NCBI GenBank assembly: GCA_965243805.1
Contig: OZ251577.1
Location: 2,170,001 to 2,234,000, forward strand
Source of the DNA: CATQHQ01 sp965243805
GTDB taxonomy: Bacteria > Gemmatimonadota > Gemmatimonadetes > Longimicrobiales > Gaopeijiaceae
DNA: 64,000 nucleotides
Direction: 5' to 3'
Within the stretch, counting starts at the first letter, position 1; every line of letters starts with the position of its first letter. The notes under the pieces are model-generated. The model was given only the letters and a program-made list of their open reading frames with translations, did no database searches and was not told the origin of the DNA. Of this stretch, positions 33,390-41,239 are shown in pieces. The translations under genes were made by a program, and so were the position numbers.

Positions 33390-34655
33390 CTACGTGCGCC
33401 TTCGCACACGTATGTGCAGATGCTTCAATTCCCGCACCATGCAGTTGCGTGCGAACTCTGGCGGCGAAGAGCTGGCAAGCTGGACGTCGGCGAACCGCTC
33501 CAGAAGAGCCTCGAAGGCGACTCGGGCCTCCAGTCTGGCCAGTCGAGCGAACAGGCAGTGATGAATGCCGCGCCCGAACGTGAAATGGCGCTTGTCGGCG
33601 CGGACGAAGTCCAGCTCGTCCGGTCGCTCGAACCGGTCCGGATCCCGATTGGCCGCACCGAAGAGCAGGGTCACATTGGAGTTGGCTGCGACCGGAGTGC
33701 CAGCGACTTCCGTGTCCTCGACGCATAAGCGGCTGACCAACTGCACTGGTGCATCGTAGCGCAACAACTCTTCAACCGCGTCCGCAAGAAGTTCGGGTCG
33801 CTCCCGCAACAACCGCATATGCTCCGGATGGCGCAACAGCGCCAGCAAGCCGGTGCCGATGGCAGCCCTGGTCAACCCATCGCCGACGCTGAGCACAAGG
33901 TGCAACATGGCCATCGCCTCTTCATCGGTGAGCCGGTCGCCTTGGCTGTCCGCTTCGACCAAAGTGGACACCACATCGTCCCGGGGCTCGGATCGGCGTT
34001 CCTCCACGAGGCGGACGATGCAGCGTCTCAAGAGCGCATTGGCGCGGAGCCACTGGAGTAGGCGCTCCTTCGAGGGCGTGGGCTCACGGAGCCAGCCCAT
34101 CCAGTGCGTATAGTGGTCTAAATCGTGGTAGCGACTCTCGATCGCTTCCTTGAACAACTCCATAGTCGTCCTCGGCAACCCGACCATGCGGCCGATGACC
34201 AACACGGGCAACGGCTTGGCAAGAACGGACATCCAGTCGAAGACATCCTGGTCGGCCACCCGGTCCAGCAGCTTGTGCGCCGTTGTGCGGACGTAGCTCT
34301 CCATCTGCGCCATTCGCCCAGGCGTGAACGCCCGCATGGCAAAGCGCCGCAGACGCGTGTGCTCCGGCGGGTCGGAGCTGAAGATCGCGGCCGGGCGGTT
34401 CCGTCGCTGGCGTGCACGATGTGGAGAAAACCCTTCGTAGTCGCGCAGAATGCGGTCGACATCGTGGTAGCGGGTCACCAGGACGCCCCCGGTCAGCGAG
34501 CACCGGAGGCACGGCGCGGTCTCGCGCAAGCGACGAAGGTCCGGGTAGGGATCGGCGAGGTAGTTCGCGCCGAGCGGCCACCACGCGATCCCGTTTCGGC
34601 GCCGGTCTTGGGCTAGGCGGTCGTAGACGTGAGGAAGGACTTCGCCCTCGTCCAT
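33390..34655 (-). CDS. Cytochrome P450 (copy 1) following lasso-like precursor 1
   Basis: 421 residues. Typical bacterial P450 elements are present: SDPPEHTRLRRFAMRAFTPGRM (C-helix region), EELLRYDAPVQ (ExxR helix) and heme ligand Cys about 367 in FTFGRGIHHCLFARLAR. The residue two after the heme Cys is Phe rather than the usual Gly/Ala/Asp. The I-helix (LVLSVGDGLTRA) lacks the canonical acid-Thr pair position. It starts 29 nt after the stop of precursor 1 and is closely related to the P450 at 36870-38183. Oxidation of the peptide product is inferred from this fixed arrangement. Confidence 0.9.
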   Translation of the reverse strand: MDEGEVLPHVYDRLAQDRRRNGIAWWPLGANYLADPYPDLRRLRETAPCLRCSLTGGVLVTRYHDVDRILRDYEGFSPHRARQRRNRPAAIFSSDPPEHTRLRRFAMRAFTPGRMAQMESYVRTTAHKLLDRVADQDVFDWMSVLAKPLPVLVIGRMVGLPRTTMELFKEAIESRYHDLDHYTHWMGWLREPTPSKERLLQWLRANALLRRCIVRLVEERRSEPRDDVVSTLVEADSQGDRLTDEEAMAMLHLVLSVGDGLTRAAIGTGLLALLRHPEHMRLLRERPELLADAVEELLRYDAPVQLVSRLCVEDTEVAGTPVAANSNVTLLFGAANRDPDRFERPDELDFVRADKRHFTFGRGIHHCLFARLARLEARVAFEALLERFADVQLASSSPPEFARNCMVRELKHLHIRVRRRT

Positions 34656-34684
34656 TCAGGGACGTCGGATGCGCCCGGCTCGGC

Positions 34685-34910
34685 CTACGACCCCGTGTAG
34701 TTCGGGGCGCCCGGGCAGAGGTTCTGAGGGCACGGCGCCGTGCAGGGGGATCCGCACAGAGGACCCTTCGAGTCTGGCCCTTGGTTACTGCAGCCGAGGA
34801 TCATTCCACGGCCCCACGATGCCAGCCGGGGCGCGGCCCACGGCCTGCGTTTGCGGTTGCGGGGTGCATGGAGCTGGCCGTCGCGGAATTCGGGGGGGGG
34901 GGGGGGGCAT
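34685..34910 (-). CDS. Lasso-RiPP-like precursor peptide 1, poly-C tract out of frame
   Basis: ATG at 34910 with AGGAGA four nt upstream, then directly 16 C (34892-34907 on this strand). The conserved frame read downstream gives EFRDGQLH, leader motif RPWAAPRLASWG, then GCSNQGPDSKG, four cysteines (CGSPCTAPC...C) and the end APNYTGS, stop at 34685. With 16 C the ATG is one base out of frame with this peptide and would stop after about 41 codons; 15 or 18 C would be in frame. Substitutions between the four copies are mostly third-position in the conserved frame, so that frame is coding. Followed 29 nt later by P450 copy 1. Confidence 0.75.
34892..34907. repeat. Homopolymer G16 (C16 on coding strand) after the precursor 1 start codon
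   Basis: Sixteen consecutive G on the plus strand lie directly between the start codon and the leader-coding part of precursor 1. A change of one base alters the reading frame. Confidence 0.9.
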
Positions 34911-34971
34911 GGTTTCTCCTGTCCTGGTGGGTTGGCGAGTGGTCGCAAGGAGCGTGCGACCGCAACAAGCT

Positions 34972-35000
34972 AAGCTAGGAACAAGCCAGCGAACGAGCAA
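34972..35000 (-). promoter_or_regulatory. Conserved promoter of precursor 1
   Basis: On the minus strand TTGCTC, 17 nt, TAGCTT, about 60 nt before the start codon. The same -35/-10 pair with 17-nt spacing occurs before all four precursor genes. The IS element lies 20 nt further upstream and leaves it intact. Confidence 0.7.
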
Positions 35001-35019
35001 GGGCGTGTGTCGTACCGCG

Positions 35020-36885
35020 TGTCAAGCCACAATAGAAATGTCCGGTGGTGGGCCACAATAGAAATGTCCTCTCCCTGGTGTCTTCACCGCCCCCTGTCGG
35101 TTGGCTGGGGGCGGCCGTCTGAACGCTCGGCCGCGGATGTCGGTCTTCTCGGGTCGCCCAGGTCCCGGCCCGGCCGACGCGGTGGCCGACTGGATCTGCA
35201 TGGACGGTGCTGTACGGGGAGCGGGGCGGGGCAATCTCCCCGGTCGGAGCGTCGGGCTCCCAGCCCGATGTGGAGGCCGGGGGGACGGCGGGCCCGGTCC
35301 CCCGGCCACAACGCCCGGCACGCCTTACCGCCGTCTCGGCCAGGTGCTCGATCAGTACGCAGAGCCCCAACGCGCGGCTGGCCGGAGCGGGCGGTCTCCG
35401 CTTGCGTCCCGTCATCGCCGCTCTTCGGCCGGCCCGGGACCGCACGGCGCGACGCCCTCGCCATCCGTCCGGGCAGCCTCGCGAGCGAGGCGTTCTCTTC
35501 GAGCGATCGCAGCCTGCGCCTCGGCGTGGAACCGCTTCCGCCACGGATGGTCCGACCCCGGCTTCGGCGGCGCCGACCTCGACTTGGACGCCGCCGACTT
35601 GGACCTGGGGCGGCGCACTGGCTTGGCGTCTTGGGCACGAGGGCGCTCGCGGCCCAGCGGCTCCACCGCCAAGTACCGCTCCCCGACCCGGAAGCGGATG
35701 CTGCCGTCGAGGCGCCGTTCCACGACCACCTTCGTGCCCGGACCCGCTCCGGCTGCCTCCCGCTCCGGCAGCTGCCAGTACCGGTTCCGGAACCGGACCG
35801 TGAAGTCGTTGGCCACCACCCGCGTGTGGGTCTCCGCGAAGAGCGCATCCAGGTCCACGTCCTCCGGCAGCGGGCGGTGGGCGTCGCACGGGTCTCCCGG
35901 CGCAACCGTGAACCGCTCGTTCCAGAACGGCACCCAGCACTCGGCCAGAAACCGGTTCGCCTCGGCCAGACTCGCGATCCGCCCCACTCGCATCTCCTTG
36001 ACCAGCCGGTCCTGCGCCGTCCCGAAGCTCCGCTCCACCCGTCCCTTCGCCTGCGCCGAGCCCGCGAGGATCATCTTCACCCCCAGCTTGTCCAGACCCC
36101 GCGAGATGATCGTGTCCGTCCGCCTCCCCTGCTTCGTCATCCACTGCCCGAAGTGCCCCGCGTGGTCGGCGTAGAACGCCAGTGGACGCCCGTGACGACG
36201 CAGGTACTCGATCACCGCGCGGCGGTTCTCCGCGCCGTTGTCCCGCTCCACGAACCGCGCCGTCTGCAACCGGTTCGTCGCGTCGTCGTGCATCGCGATC
36301 AGCACCAGGTCGTCCGCGCCCCGCTCCTCCAGCCAGGGATGCACCGAGCTGTCCCACTGGCACAGCTCCCCCACCGCCGCCCGCCGTGGCCGCCGGCTCC
36401 GGTGCTTCGCGCGCTTCCGCTGCCGCTCCCACAGCTCCGCGTCCCGCATCCAGCGCCGCACCGTCTCGGCGCTCAGGCGCACGCCGTGGCCCCGGTCCAG
36501 GTGCTCGGCCAGCAGCGTCGGGCCGAAGCCCCGGTAGATCGGATCCGATGCGACCTCCAGCACCAGCTCCCGAACCGCCGCCGGCAGCGCGCTGTTCGAC
36601 GGTCGGCCTCGGAGACCGTGCACGACGCTCTCGTCGCCCTCCGCCTCGTACCGCCGCCGGAGGCGCCTGAACTGGCGCGGCGTCACGTCGAGCCGCTCCG
36701 CCCCGGCCGCCGCCGAGAGCACGCCTTCGCTTACCTGCCTGAGCACCGAGATGCGATCCCTGTCCTTGAGCTTCAGCTCCATCTGCTCCTCTCCCGAACC
36801 GTGTTCCGTGACCGAGCACCGAACATGGTCCGAAAGAGGACATTTCTACTGTGGTAAGACCGGACATTTCTACTGTGGTACGACA
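35020..36885 (-). mobile_element. IS1202-type (ISNCY) insertion sequence, complete, with 17-bp target duplication
   Basis: 1,866 bp with imperfect 24-bp terminal inverted repeats beginning TGTC and containing CCACARTAGAAATGTCC at both ends (35027-35043 and 36862-36878); a second internal copy of the motif lies at each end (35053-35069, 36838-36854). The 17-bp sequence GCGTGTGTCGTACCGCG flanks it directly at 35003-35019 and 36886-36902. Such long duplications are known for the IS1202/ISTde1 group. The perfect duplication suggests recent insertion. It lies between P450 copy 2 and precursor 1. Confidence 0.85.
35412..36782 (-). CDS. IS1202/ISNCY-type DDE transposase
   Basis: 456 residues. The N-terminal helix-turn-helix (DRISVLRQVSEGVLSAAAGAERLDVTPRQFRRLRRRYEAEGDESVVHGLRGRPSN) is the hallmark of ISNCY (IS1202/ISDol1-like) transposases. 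Catalytic residues appear in order: Asp in CQWDSSVHPW, Asp in FYADHAGHF and Glu in KGRVERSFGTAQDRL. The C-terminal part has the RYWQLPE/beta-barrel region and a basic tail. It is apparently intact and lies inside complete inverted repeats. Confidence 0.9.
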   Translation of the reverse strand: MELKLKDRDRISVLRQVSEGVLSAAAGAERLDVTPRQFRRLRRRYEAEGDESVVHGLRGRPSNSALPAAVRELVLEVASDPIYRGFGPTLLAEHLDRGHGVRLSAETVRRWMRDAELWERQRKRAKHRSRRPRRAAVGELCQWDSSVHPWLEERGADDLVLIAMHDDATNRLQTARFVERDNGAENRRAVIEYLRRHGRPLAFYADHAGHFGQWMTKQGRRTDTIISRGLDKLGVKMILAGSAQAKGRVERSFGTAQDRLVKEMRVGRIASLAEANRFLAECWVPFWNERFTVAPGDPCDAHRPLPEDVDLDALFAETHTRVVANDFTVRFRNRYWQLPEREAAGAGPGTKVVVERRLDGSIRFRVGERYLAVEPLGRERPRAQDAKPVRRPRSKSAASKSRSAPPKPGSDHPWRKRFHAEAQAAIARRERLAREAARTDGEGVAPCGPGPAEERR

Positions 36886-38183
36886 GCGTGTGTCGTACCG
36901 CGTGTCGTAGCGCGGACCGAGCTACTTTGCACTCGTATGTGCAGAGACTCTGGTCCCCGCAGCATGACTGTGCGCACGAACACCGGCGGTCGAGAGTCGT
37001 CAGGCTGGACATCGGCGAACCGCTCCAGAAGGACCTCGAAGGCGACCCGGGCTACCAGCCTGGCAAGCCGAGCGAACATGCAGTGATGAATGCCGCGCCC
37101 AAACGTGACATGGCGCTTGTCGGCGCGGGCGAAGTCCAGTTCGTCCGGTCGCTCGAACCGCTCCGGATCTCGGTTGGCCGCGCCGAGGAGCAGGGCCACA
37201 TTGGACTTGGCCGCGACTGGAGTACCGGCGATTTCGGTGTCCTTGGCAGCGGTGCGCTGGACCACCTGAACCGGCGCATCGTAGCGCAACAACTCTTCGA
37301 CCGCGTCGGCAAGGAGTTCGGGTCGCTCGCGTAGCAACCGCATCTGCTCTGAATGGCGCAACAGTGCCAGCAAGCCGGTGCCGATGAGGTCCTCGGTCGA
37401 CCCGTCGACGACGCCGAGCACCTGGTGCAACATGACCTCCGTCTCCTCCTGGGTGAGCCGGTCGCCTTGGCTGTCCGCTTCGGCCAACCTGGACACCACA
37501 TCGTCCCGGGGCTGGGATCGGCGTTCCTCCACGAGGTGGGCGATGCGGCGGATGAAGAGCACGTGCGTACGGAGCCGCTGGCGGAGATGCTCCTTTGATG
37601 GCCTGGACTCACGGAGCCAGCCCTGCCGTCTCACGTAGTTCCCCTCCTTGGAGAAACGGCTTTCGATCCACTTCTTATAGAGTCCCATGTCGTCCGCAGA
37701 CAGCCCGATCATGCGCCCGATGACCAGCACGGGCAACGGCTTGGCAAGGACGGAGACCCAGTCGAAGACATCCTGGTCGGCCACCCGGTCCAGCAGCTTG
37801 TGTGCCGTTGCTCGGGTATAGTCCTCCATCTGTGCCATTCGCCCAGGCGTGAACGCCCGCATGGCAAAGCGTCGCAGACGCGTGTGCTCCGGCGGGTCGG
37901 ATTTGAGGATCGCGGCCGCACGCTTCTGCCCCTGGCGCGCAGGCCCTATTAGAGAAAACGCTCCGTAGTCGCGCAGAATGCGGTCCACGTCGTGATAGCG
38001 GGTCACCAGGACGCCCCCGGTCAGCGAGCACCGGAGGCACGGCGCGGTCTCGCGCAGGCGACGAAGGTCCGGGTAGGGGTCGGCGAGGTAGCTGGCACCG
38101 AGCGGCCACCACGCAATCCCGTTTCGGCGCCGGTCTTGGGCCAAACGGTCGTAGACGTGCGGGAGGACGTCGCCCTCGTCCAT
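36870..38183 (-). CDS. Cytochrome P450 (copy 2) following lasso-like precursor 2, C-terminus altered by IS
   Basis: 437 residues, highly similar over its whole length to the P450 at 33390-34655 (same MDEG.VLPHVYDRLAQDRRRNGIAWWPLGA start and CSLTGGVLVTRYHDVDRIL). Heme Cys about 368 lies in VTFGRGIHHCMFARLAR, again with Phe two residues after Cys, and EELLRYDAPVQ is present. The reading frame enters the IS right end and stops in its inverted repeat, replacing the last few codons by VVPQ; without the IS it would end in ALARSLACS just inside the precursor 1 promoter. It starts 28 nt after precursor 2. Confidence 0.9.
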   Translation of the reverse strand: MDEGDVLPHVYDRLAQDRRRNGIAWWPLGASYLADPYPDLRRLRETAPCLRCSLTGGVLVTRYHDVDRILRDYGAFSLIGPARQGQKRAAAILKSDPPEHTRLRRFAMRAFTPGRMAQMEDYTRATAHKLLDRVADQDVFDWVSVLAKPLPVLVIGRMIGLSADDMGLYKKWIESRFSKEGNYVRRQGWLRESRPSKEHLRQRLRTHVLFIRRIAHLVEERRSQPRDDVVSRLAEADSQGDRLTQEETEVMLHQVLGVVDGSTEDLIGTGLLALLRHSEQMRLLRERPELLADAVEELLRYDAPVQVVQRTAAKDTEIAGTPVAAKSNVALLLGAANRDPERFERPDELDFARADKRHVTFGRGIHHCMFARLARLVARVAFEVLLERFADVQPDDSRPPVFVRTVMLRGPESLHIRVQSSSVRATTRGTTHAVVPQ

Positions 38184-38211
38184 CAGGGACGTCGGATGCG
38201 CCCGGCTCGGC

Positions 38212-38440
38212 CTACGACCCCGTGTAGTTCGGGGCGCCCGGGCAGTTGGTCTGAGGGCACGGCGCCGTGCAGGGGGAGCCGCACAGCGGGCCCTTCGAGT
38301 CCGGCCCCTGGTTATCGAGGCCGAGGATCATCCCACGACGCCACGATGCCAGCCGGGGCGCGGCCCACGGCCTGCGTTGCGGCTGAGGGGGCGGAGTGGA
38401 GCTGGCGGTCACGGAATTCGGGGGGGGGGGGGGGGGGCAT
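38212..38440 (-). CDS. Lasso-RiPP-like precursor peptide 2, poly-C tract out of frame
   Basis: ATG 38440, AGGAGA four nt upstream, then C18 (38420-38437). The conserved frame gives NSVTASS..., QRRPWAAPRLASW, RRGMILGLDNQGPDSKG, CGSPCTAPCPQTNC and PGAPNYTGS, stop at 38212. From this ATG the reading is one base out (17 or 20 C needed) and would end after about 42 codons. Compared with copy 1 there is a compensating one-base indel between the C-run and RRPWAAP, so the tract length needed differs between copies. P450 copy 2 follows after 28 nt. Confidence 0.75.
38420..38437. repeat. Homopolymer G18 (C18 on coding strand) after the precursor 2 start codon
   Basis: Eighteen consecutive G on the plus strand immediately follow the start codon of precursor 2 on the opposite strand. 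Confidence 0.9.
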
Positions 38441-38501
38441 GGTTTCTCCTGTCCTGGTGGGTTGGCGAGTGGCTGCAAGGAGCGCGCGAACGCAACAAGC
38501 C

Positions 38502-38530
38502 AAGCTAGGAACAAGCCGGCAAATGCGCAA
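38502..38530 (-). promoter_or_regulatory. Conserved promoter of precursor 2
   Basis: TTGCGC, 17 nt, TAGCTT on the minus strand, in the same position relative to the start codon as in the other three precursor genes. Confidence 0.7.
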
Positions 38531-38568
38531 CGTCACGACCACGGGCGTCTCGCTCGGCAGCAGGTCGA
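38531..38568. other. 38-bp duplicated fragment of the RNA ligase gene
   Basis: This stretch matches part of the RNA ligase gene (about 40512-40549, encoding LLPRETPVVVT) with about one mismatch. It marks the junction between the precursor/P450 block and the methyltransferase remnant, and looks like a recombination scar. Confidence 0.75.
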
Positions 38569-38596
38569 GCATGGCAGCGGGAACGATTCGCCGGCG

Positions 38597-39939
38597 TCAT
38601 CTCACCGCACGTCCCGGCCATTCAAGCAACACCACTTCTTCTCTCAGTTGCTCGCCAGTTGCTGTGGACATCCTGGTCCTGAACAGGTCGATACCGTGCA
38701 CCTTGTAGCCTAACGACGAGGCAATCTCGGCAAGCAGCTGTCCAGTGCGGATCATGACCCGTAGGTAGGACGCCTAGTCGCCCACAACGTAGACCAGCTT
38801 GGCACCCGGCACCAGAGCGGGACGAAGAGCGGCCAGATGCCGGGTCATTCCCCCAAAGTACAGCTTCGTCACCCGCGAATACATGCGCTCGAAGCCAGAG
38901 GTCTTGCCGAGGGCGATGCGGCGACGCTCGATTGCATCCGCTATGCCCCGAATGCTGGCGTTGTCCTCGACTTCCCGGTCGTCGGTGTCGGCCTTGTATG
39001 CTCCTCGTGTGTTCGATCGAATCATGCCTTGCTCGAGCTCTCGCAGTTCGACCTTGTTGCAAATCATTCCGAGCACAACAGATTCAAGTCTAGTGGTCCG
39101 CGTATAGTCCTTCTCGTTGGGGTAAGGCGGCGACGTGATCACTGCGTCTACGGAACCGGACTTCAGGACAGCACTCGCCGTCCGTGCGTCCGAATGGGCG
39201 ACCTCCGCGTGCACGGAAGCGTGCGCGGCCACGCTTTGGAGGTCTTCCGCCATCTTGGTCATGCGGCCGAGCCATGCATCGATCATGGCAACATCCTCCC
39301 GGACCCGCCCCACGCCGACCTCGGGGCCGAACTTCAAGTTGCTGGCATCTCGAACCAGGGCCGTGGCCAGGGCCAGTTTGGCACAGGATTGCAAGCGAGG
39401 AGGTCCGCGACAATCGATCTCGGCAAGGAGTACCAGTGCCTTGTGAAGAGGCAACGGGCTGATGGAGTTCCTCAAGAGCAAGGACATCCGTTCCTCCGGA
39501 AGGCTCATCAGCGTTGGAGAAGCGCGTGGGGTTGTGTCCTTGCCAAACAACGGCAGAACCGTCAAGTCGGAGATGCCTTGTTGCCCGAGGACCGTGGCAG
39601 CCGCGGTCGCTACTTCGTCGGCATAGTCGGCGAGATCGTCCCAGCACACCTGCCAGTCCACCTTGACCCAACTGGCGAAGTGAGCCATCGGGCCTCGATG
39701 CCGACGCTGCGAATCCCCAGCTTCTTGCACTCGACCAGCGTGGTGCCCGTTCCGCAGAACGGGTCCAGCACCGTGTCCGAGGGGCCAACGCCGAACCGCT
39801 CCACATAGTCGCGAACGAGGTGGGGCGGAAACGACAGGACGAAGCGGTACCAATCGTGAACCGCCAAGTCGCCGGGTCGCAACTTGTTCGGATCACCCGA
39901 TCCTTGCGGGGGCACTGCTGCAGCCACTTGCGGCGTCAT
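38597..39939 (-). pseudogene. Decayed DNA methyltransferase (frameshift and amber codon)
   Basis: The gene starts at ATG 39939, overlapping the RNA ligase stop. The first part reads ...HDWYRFVLSFPPHLVRDYVERFG and the SAM site VLDPFCGTGTTLVECKKLGIRSVGIEA. Near 39689 the frame shifts; the coding similarity continues in another frame with PMAHFASWVKVDW..., including the catalytic SPPYPNEKDYTR. At 38774-38776 an in-frame TAG interrupts VYVVGD(Q)ASYLRVMIRTG, most simply a CAG to TAG change, and the original end is at 38597. It was a DPPY/SPPY-type amino-methyltransferase and should now be non-functional. Confidence 0.82.
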
Positions 39940-40991
39940 CAGTTGAAGTCCGTGCCGCCCTTCCTGACGCGGTAGGCGTCGCTGATCCACTTGGCGATGG
40001 GGCGCTCCTCCGGGTCGCCGACGCTCCATGACGAGTCCAGGGGGCGCATGACCACGCCCTCTCGAATGTGCTTGCCTCCCAGAGTAGTGGTGCCGGAGAC
40101 GTACTGCTCGGCTTGGGGCCAGTCCTCCACGACGCCCAGGACCGGAACGACGCCGGGACCCTCGTGAGCCGTGGCCAGCGTCTCCACCTCGGACCAGGGC
40201 AGGTAGCGGGGACCGACCCTGACGTCGAACACGCGGAAGCCGGGGTTGGGGAGGTCGTAGTGCAGGTCCTGGACGCCCCGGCCGAAGACCTCGCCCAGGA
40301 CGTAGTACGGCGTCTCCGTCTCGCGGTACCGCCCCAGGACCAGCGCGAGCCACTCCTCCCATGCGCGGAAGGCTCGGACGTACAGGTTCCCGGCGTTCTC
40401 GTCCGTGAGCCGGAGGGCCATTCCGCGGCCGCTCATCCCCTTGGAGCTCACGATGTCTCCGAACTCCGGGTGCCATCCCAGGCAGCACCACGTGCCATGG
40501 AGCTTCTCCGTCACGACCACGGGCGTCTCCCTCGGCAGCAGGTCGGGGTACCGCCGGATGCTGTCGATGTCGTACTTGACCGTCGCGCCCCGGGCTCCGA
40601 AGACCTGTCCGCTCATGCTCACGGGGATCGGCGGCTCGTACTTGACCAAGCCCAGCCGCTCGGTCACGTCGTCGCCCTCGGCCAAGTCGGCGCCCTCCAG
40701 GCGGCCCACGCCCAGCGGATGCAGCAGCCCGCCAGACACTACCCCCCGTAGCTTGATCGCCTTGACCCGGTTCCTCTGCTTGCCCGACAGCTTGCCGACG
40801 AGGCCCAGCAGCTCGAGCACGTCGTCGGGGACGATCGCCGCCTCGGGGATGTAGGCGGCCAAGTCGCCGGTCGTGTACTTCCCCTTGGCCACGATCACCG
40901 TCACGTCGTTGACCTTGCCGATCTCCAGGGCGTCGGCGTTGGGGTGCTCTTCGATCCTGACTCGAACCACGTTCGCCGCGAACTCCGCCAT
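39939..40991 (-). CDS. RNA ligase, DRB0094/Rnl5 type
   Basis: 350 residues. An N-terminal OB-like domain (VVRVRIEEHPNADALEIGKV, TTGDLAAYIPEAAIVPD) is followed by a nucleotidyltransferase domain: lysine motif TEKLHGTW, YYVLGEVFGRGVQDLHYD, REGVVMRP and IAKWISDAYR. This arrangement matches the Deinococcus radiodurans DraRnl family, which seals 3'-OH/5'-phosphate RNA ends using ATP, preferring nicks bridged by DNA template. It is transcribed toward the methyltransferase remnant and lies 75 bp downstream of a TGCCAT motif array. Confidence 0.88.
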   Translation of the reverse strand: MAEFAANVVRVRIEEHPNADALEIGKVNDVTVIVAKGKYTTGDLAAYIPEAAIVPDDVLELLGLVGKLSGKQRNRVKAIKLRGVVSGGLLHPLGVGRLEGADLAEGDDVTERLGLVKYEPPIPVSMSGQVFGARGATVKYDIDSIRRYPDLLPRETPVVVTEKLHGTWCCLGWHPEFGDIVSSKGMSGRGMALRLTDENAGNLYVRAFRAWEEWLALVLGRYRETETPYYVLGEVFGRGVQDLHYDLPNPGFRVFDVRVGPRYLPWSEVETLATAHEGPGVVPVLGVVEDWPQAEQYVSGTTTLGGKHIREGVVMRPLDSSWSVGDPEERPIAKWISDAYRVRKGGTDFN

Positions 40992-41068
40992 GTCGAGTGC
41001 TCCTTTCTGGGTTGGGGGGCTATCAATCTGGCGATCTTGCGGGCGAGTTCAACCCCGGCGATGGGGTC

Positions 41069-41206
41069 TGCCATGATTTCGTTTTCTGCCATCACGGGAC
41101 GTTTCTGCCATGATTGGGCATTTCTGCCATATTTCGAAAAATGTGCCATGAAATGGAGTTCATGGCATATTCGCAGAAATCTACCACATTCGTCTGGATG
41201 TGCCAT
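41069..41206. promoter_or_regulatory. Second phased TGCCAT motif array, eight sites, period about 19 bp
   Basis: TGCCAT (or ATGGCA / TACCAC) starts at 41069, 41087, 41106, 41125, 41144, 41162, 41182 and 41201, spacings 18-20 bp, mostly preceded by TTTC. It is the only large AT-rich spacer in the island, lying upstream of the RNA ligase and after the methyltransferase-HNH gene. The core, period and A/T-rich context match the array at 871-990. Confidence 0.75.
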
Positions 41207-41239
41207 GGTCGAGGGGGGTTGGCACTCCTAGGCCGCTCG

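Noticed and set aside
34785..35000. Frame read from the precursor ATGs as assembled (polyproline then QAVGRAPAG...)
   Set aside because: This frame is open in three of four copies, but substitutions among copies fall at the third position of the other frame, which carries the conserved Cys-rich peptide. It is therefore treated as the out-of-phase product.
41069..41206. Possible CRISPR array (regularly spaced motif)
   Set aside because: The period is only 19 bp, the repeat core is six bases in mixed orientation, there are no unique 30-bp-plus spacers and no cas genes nearby.
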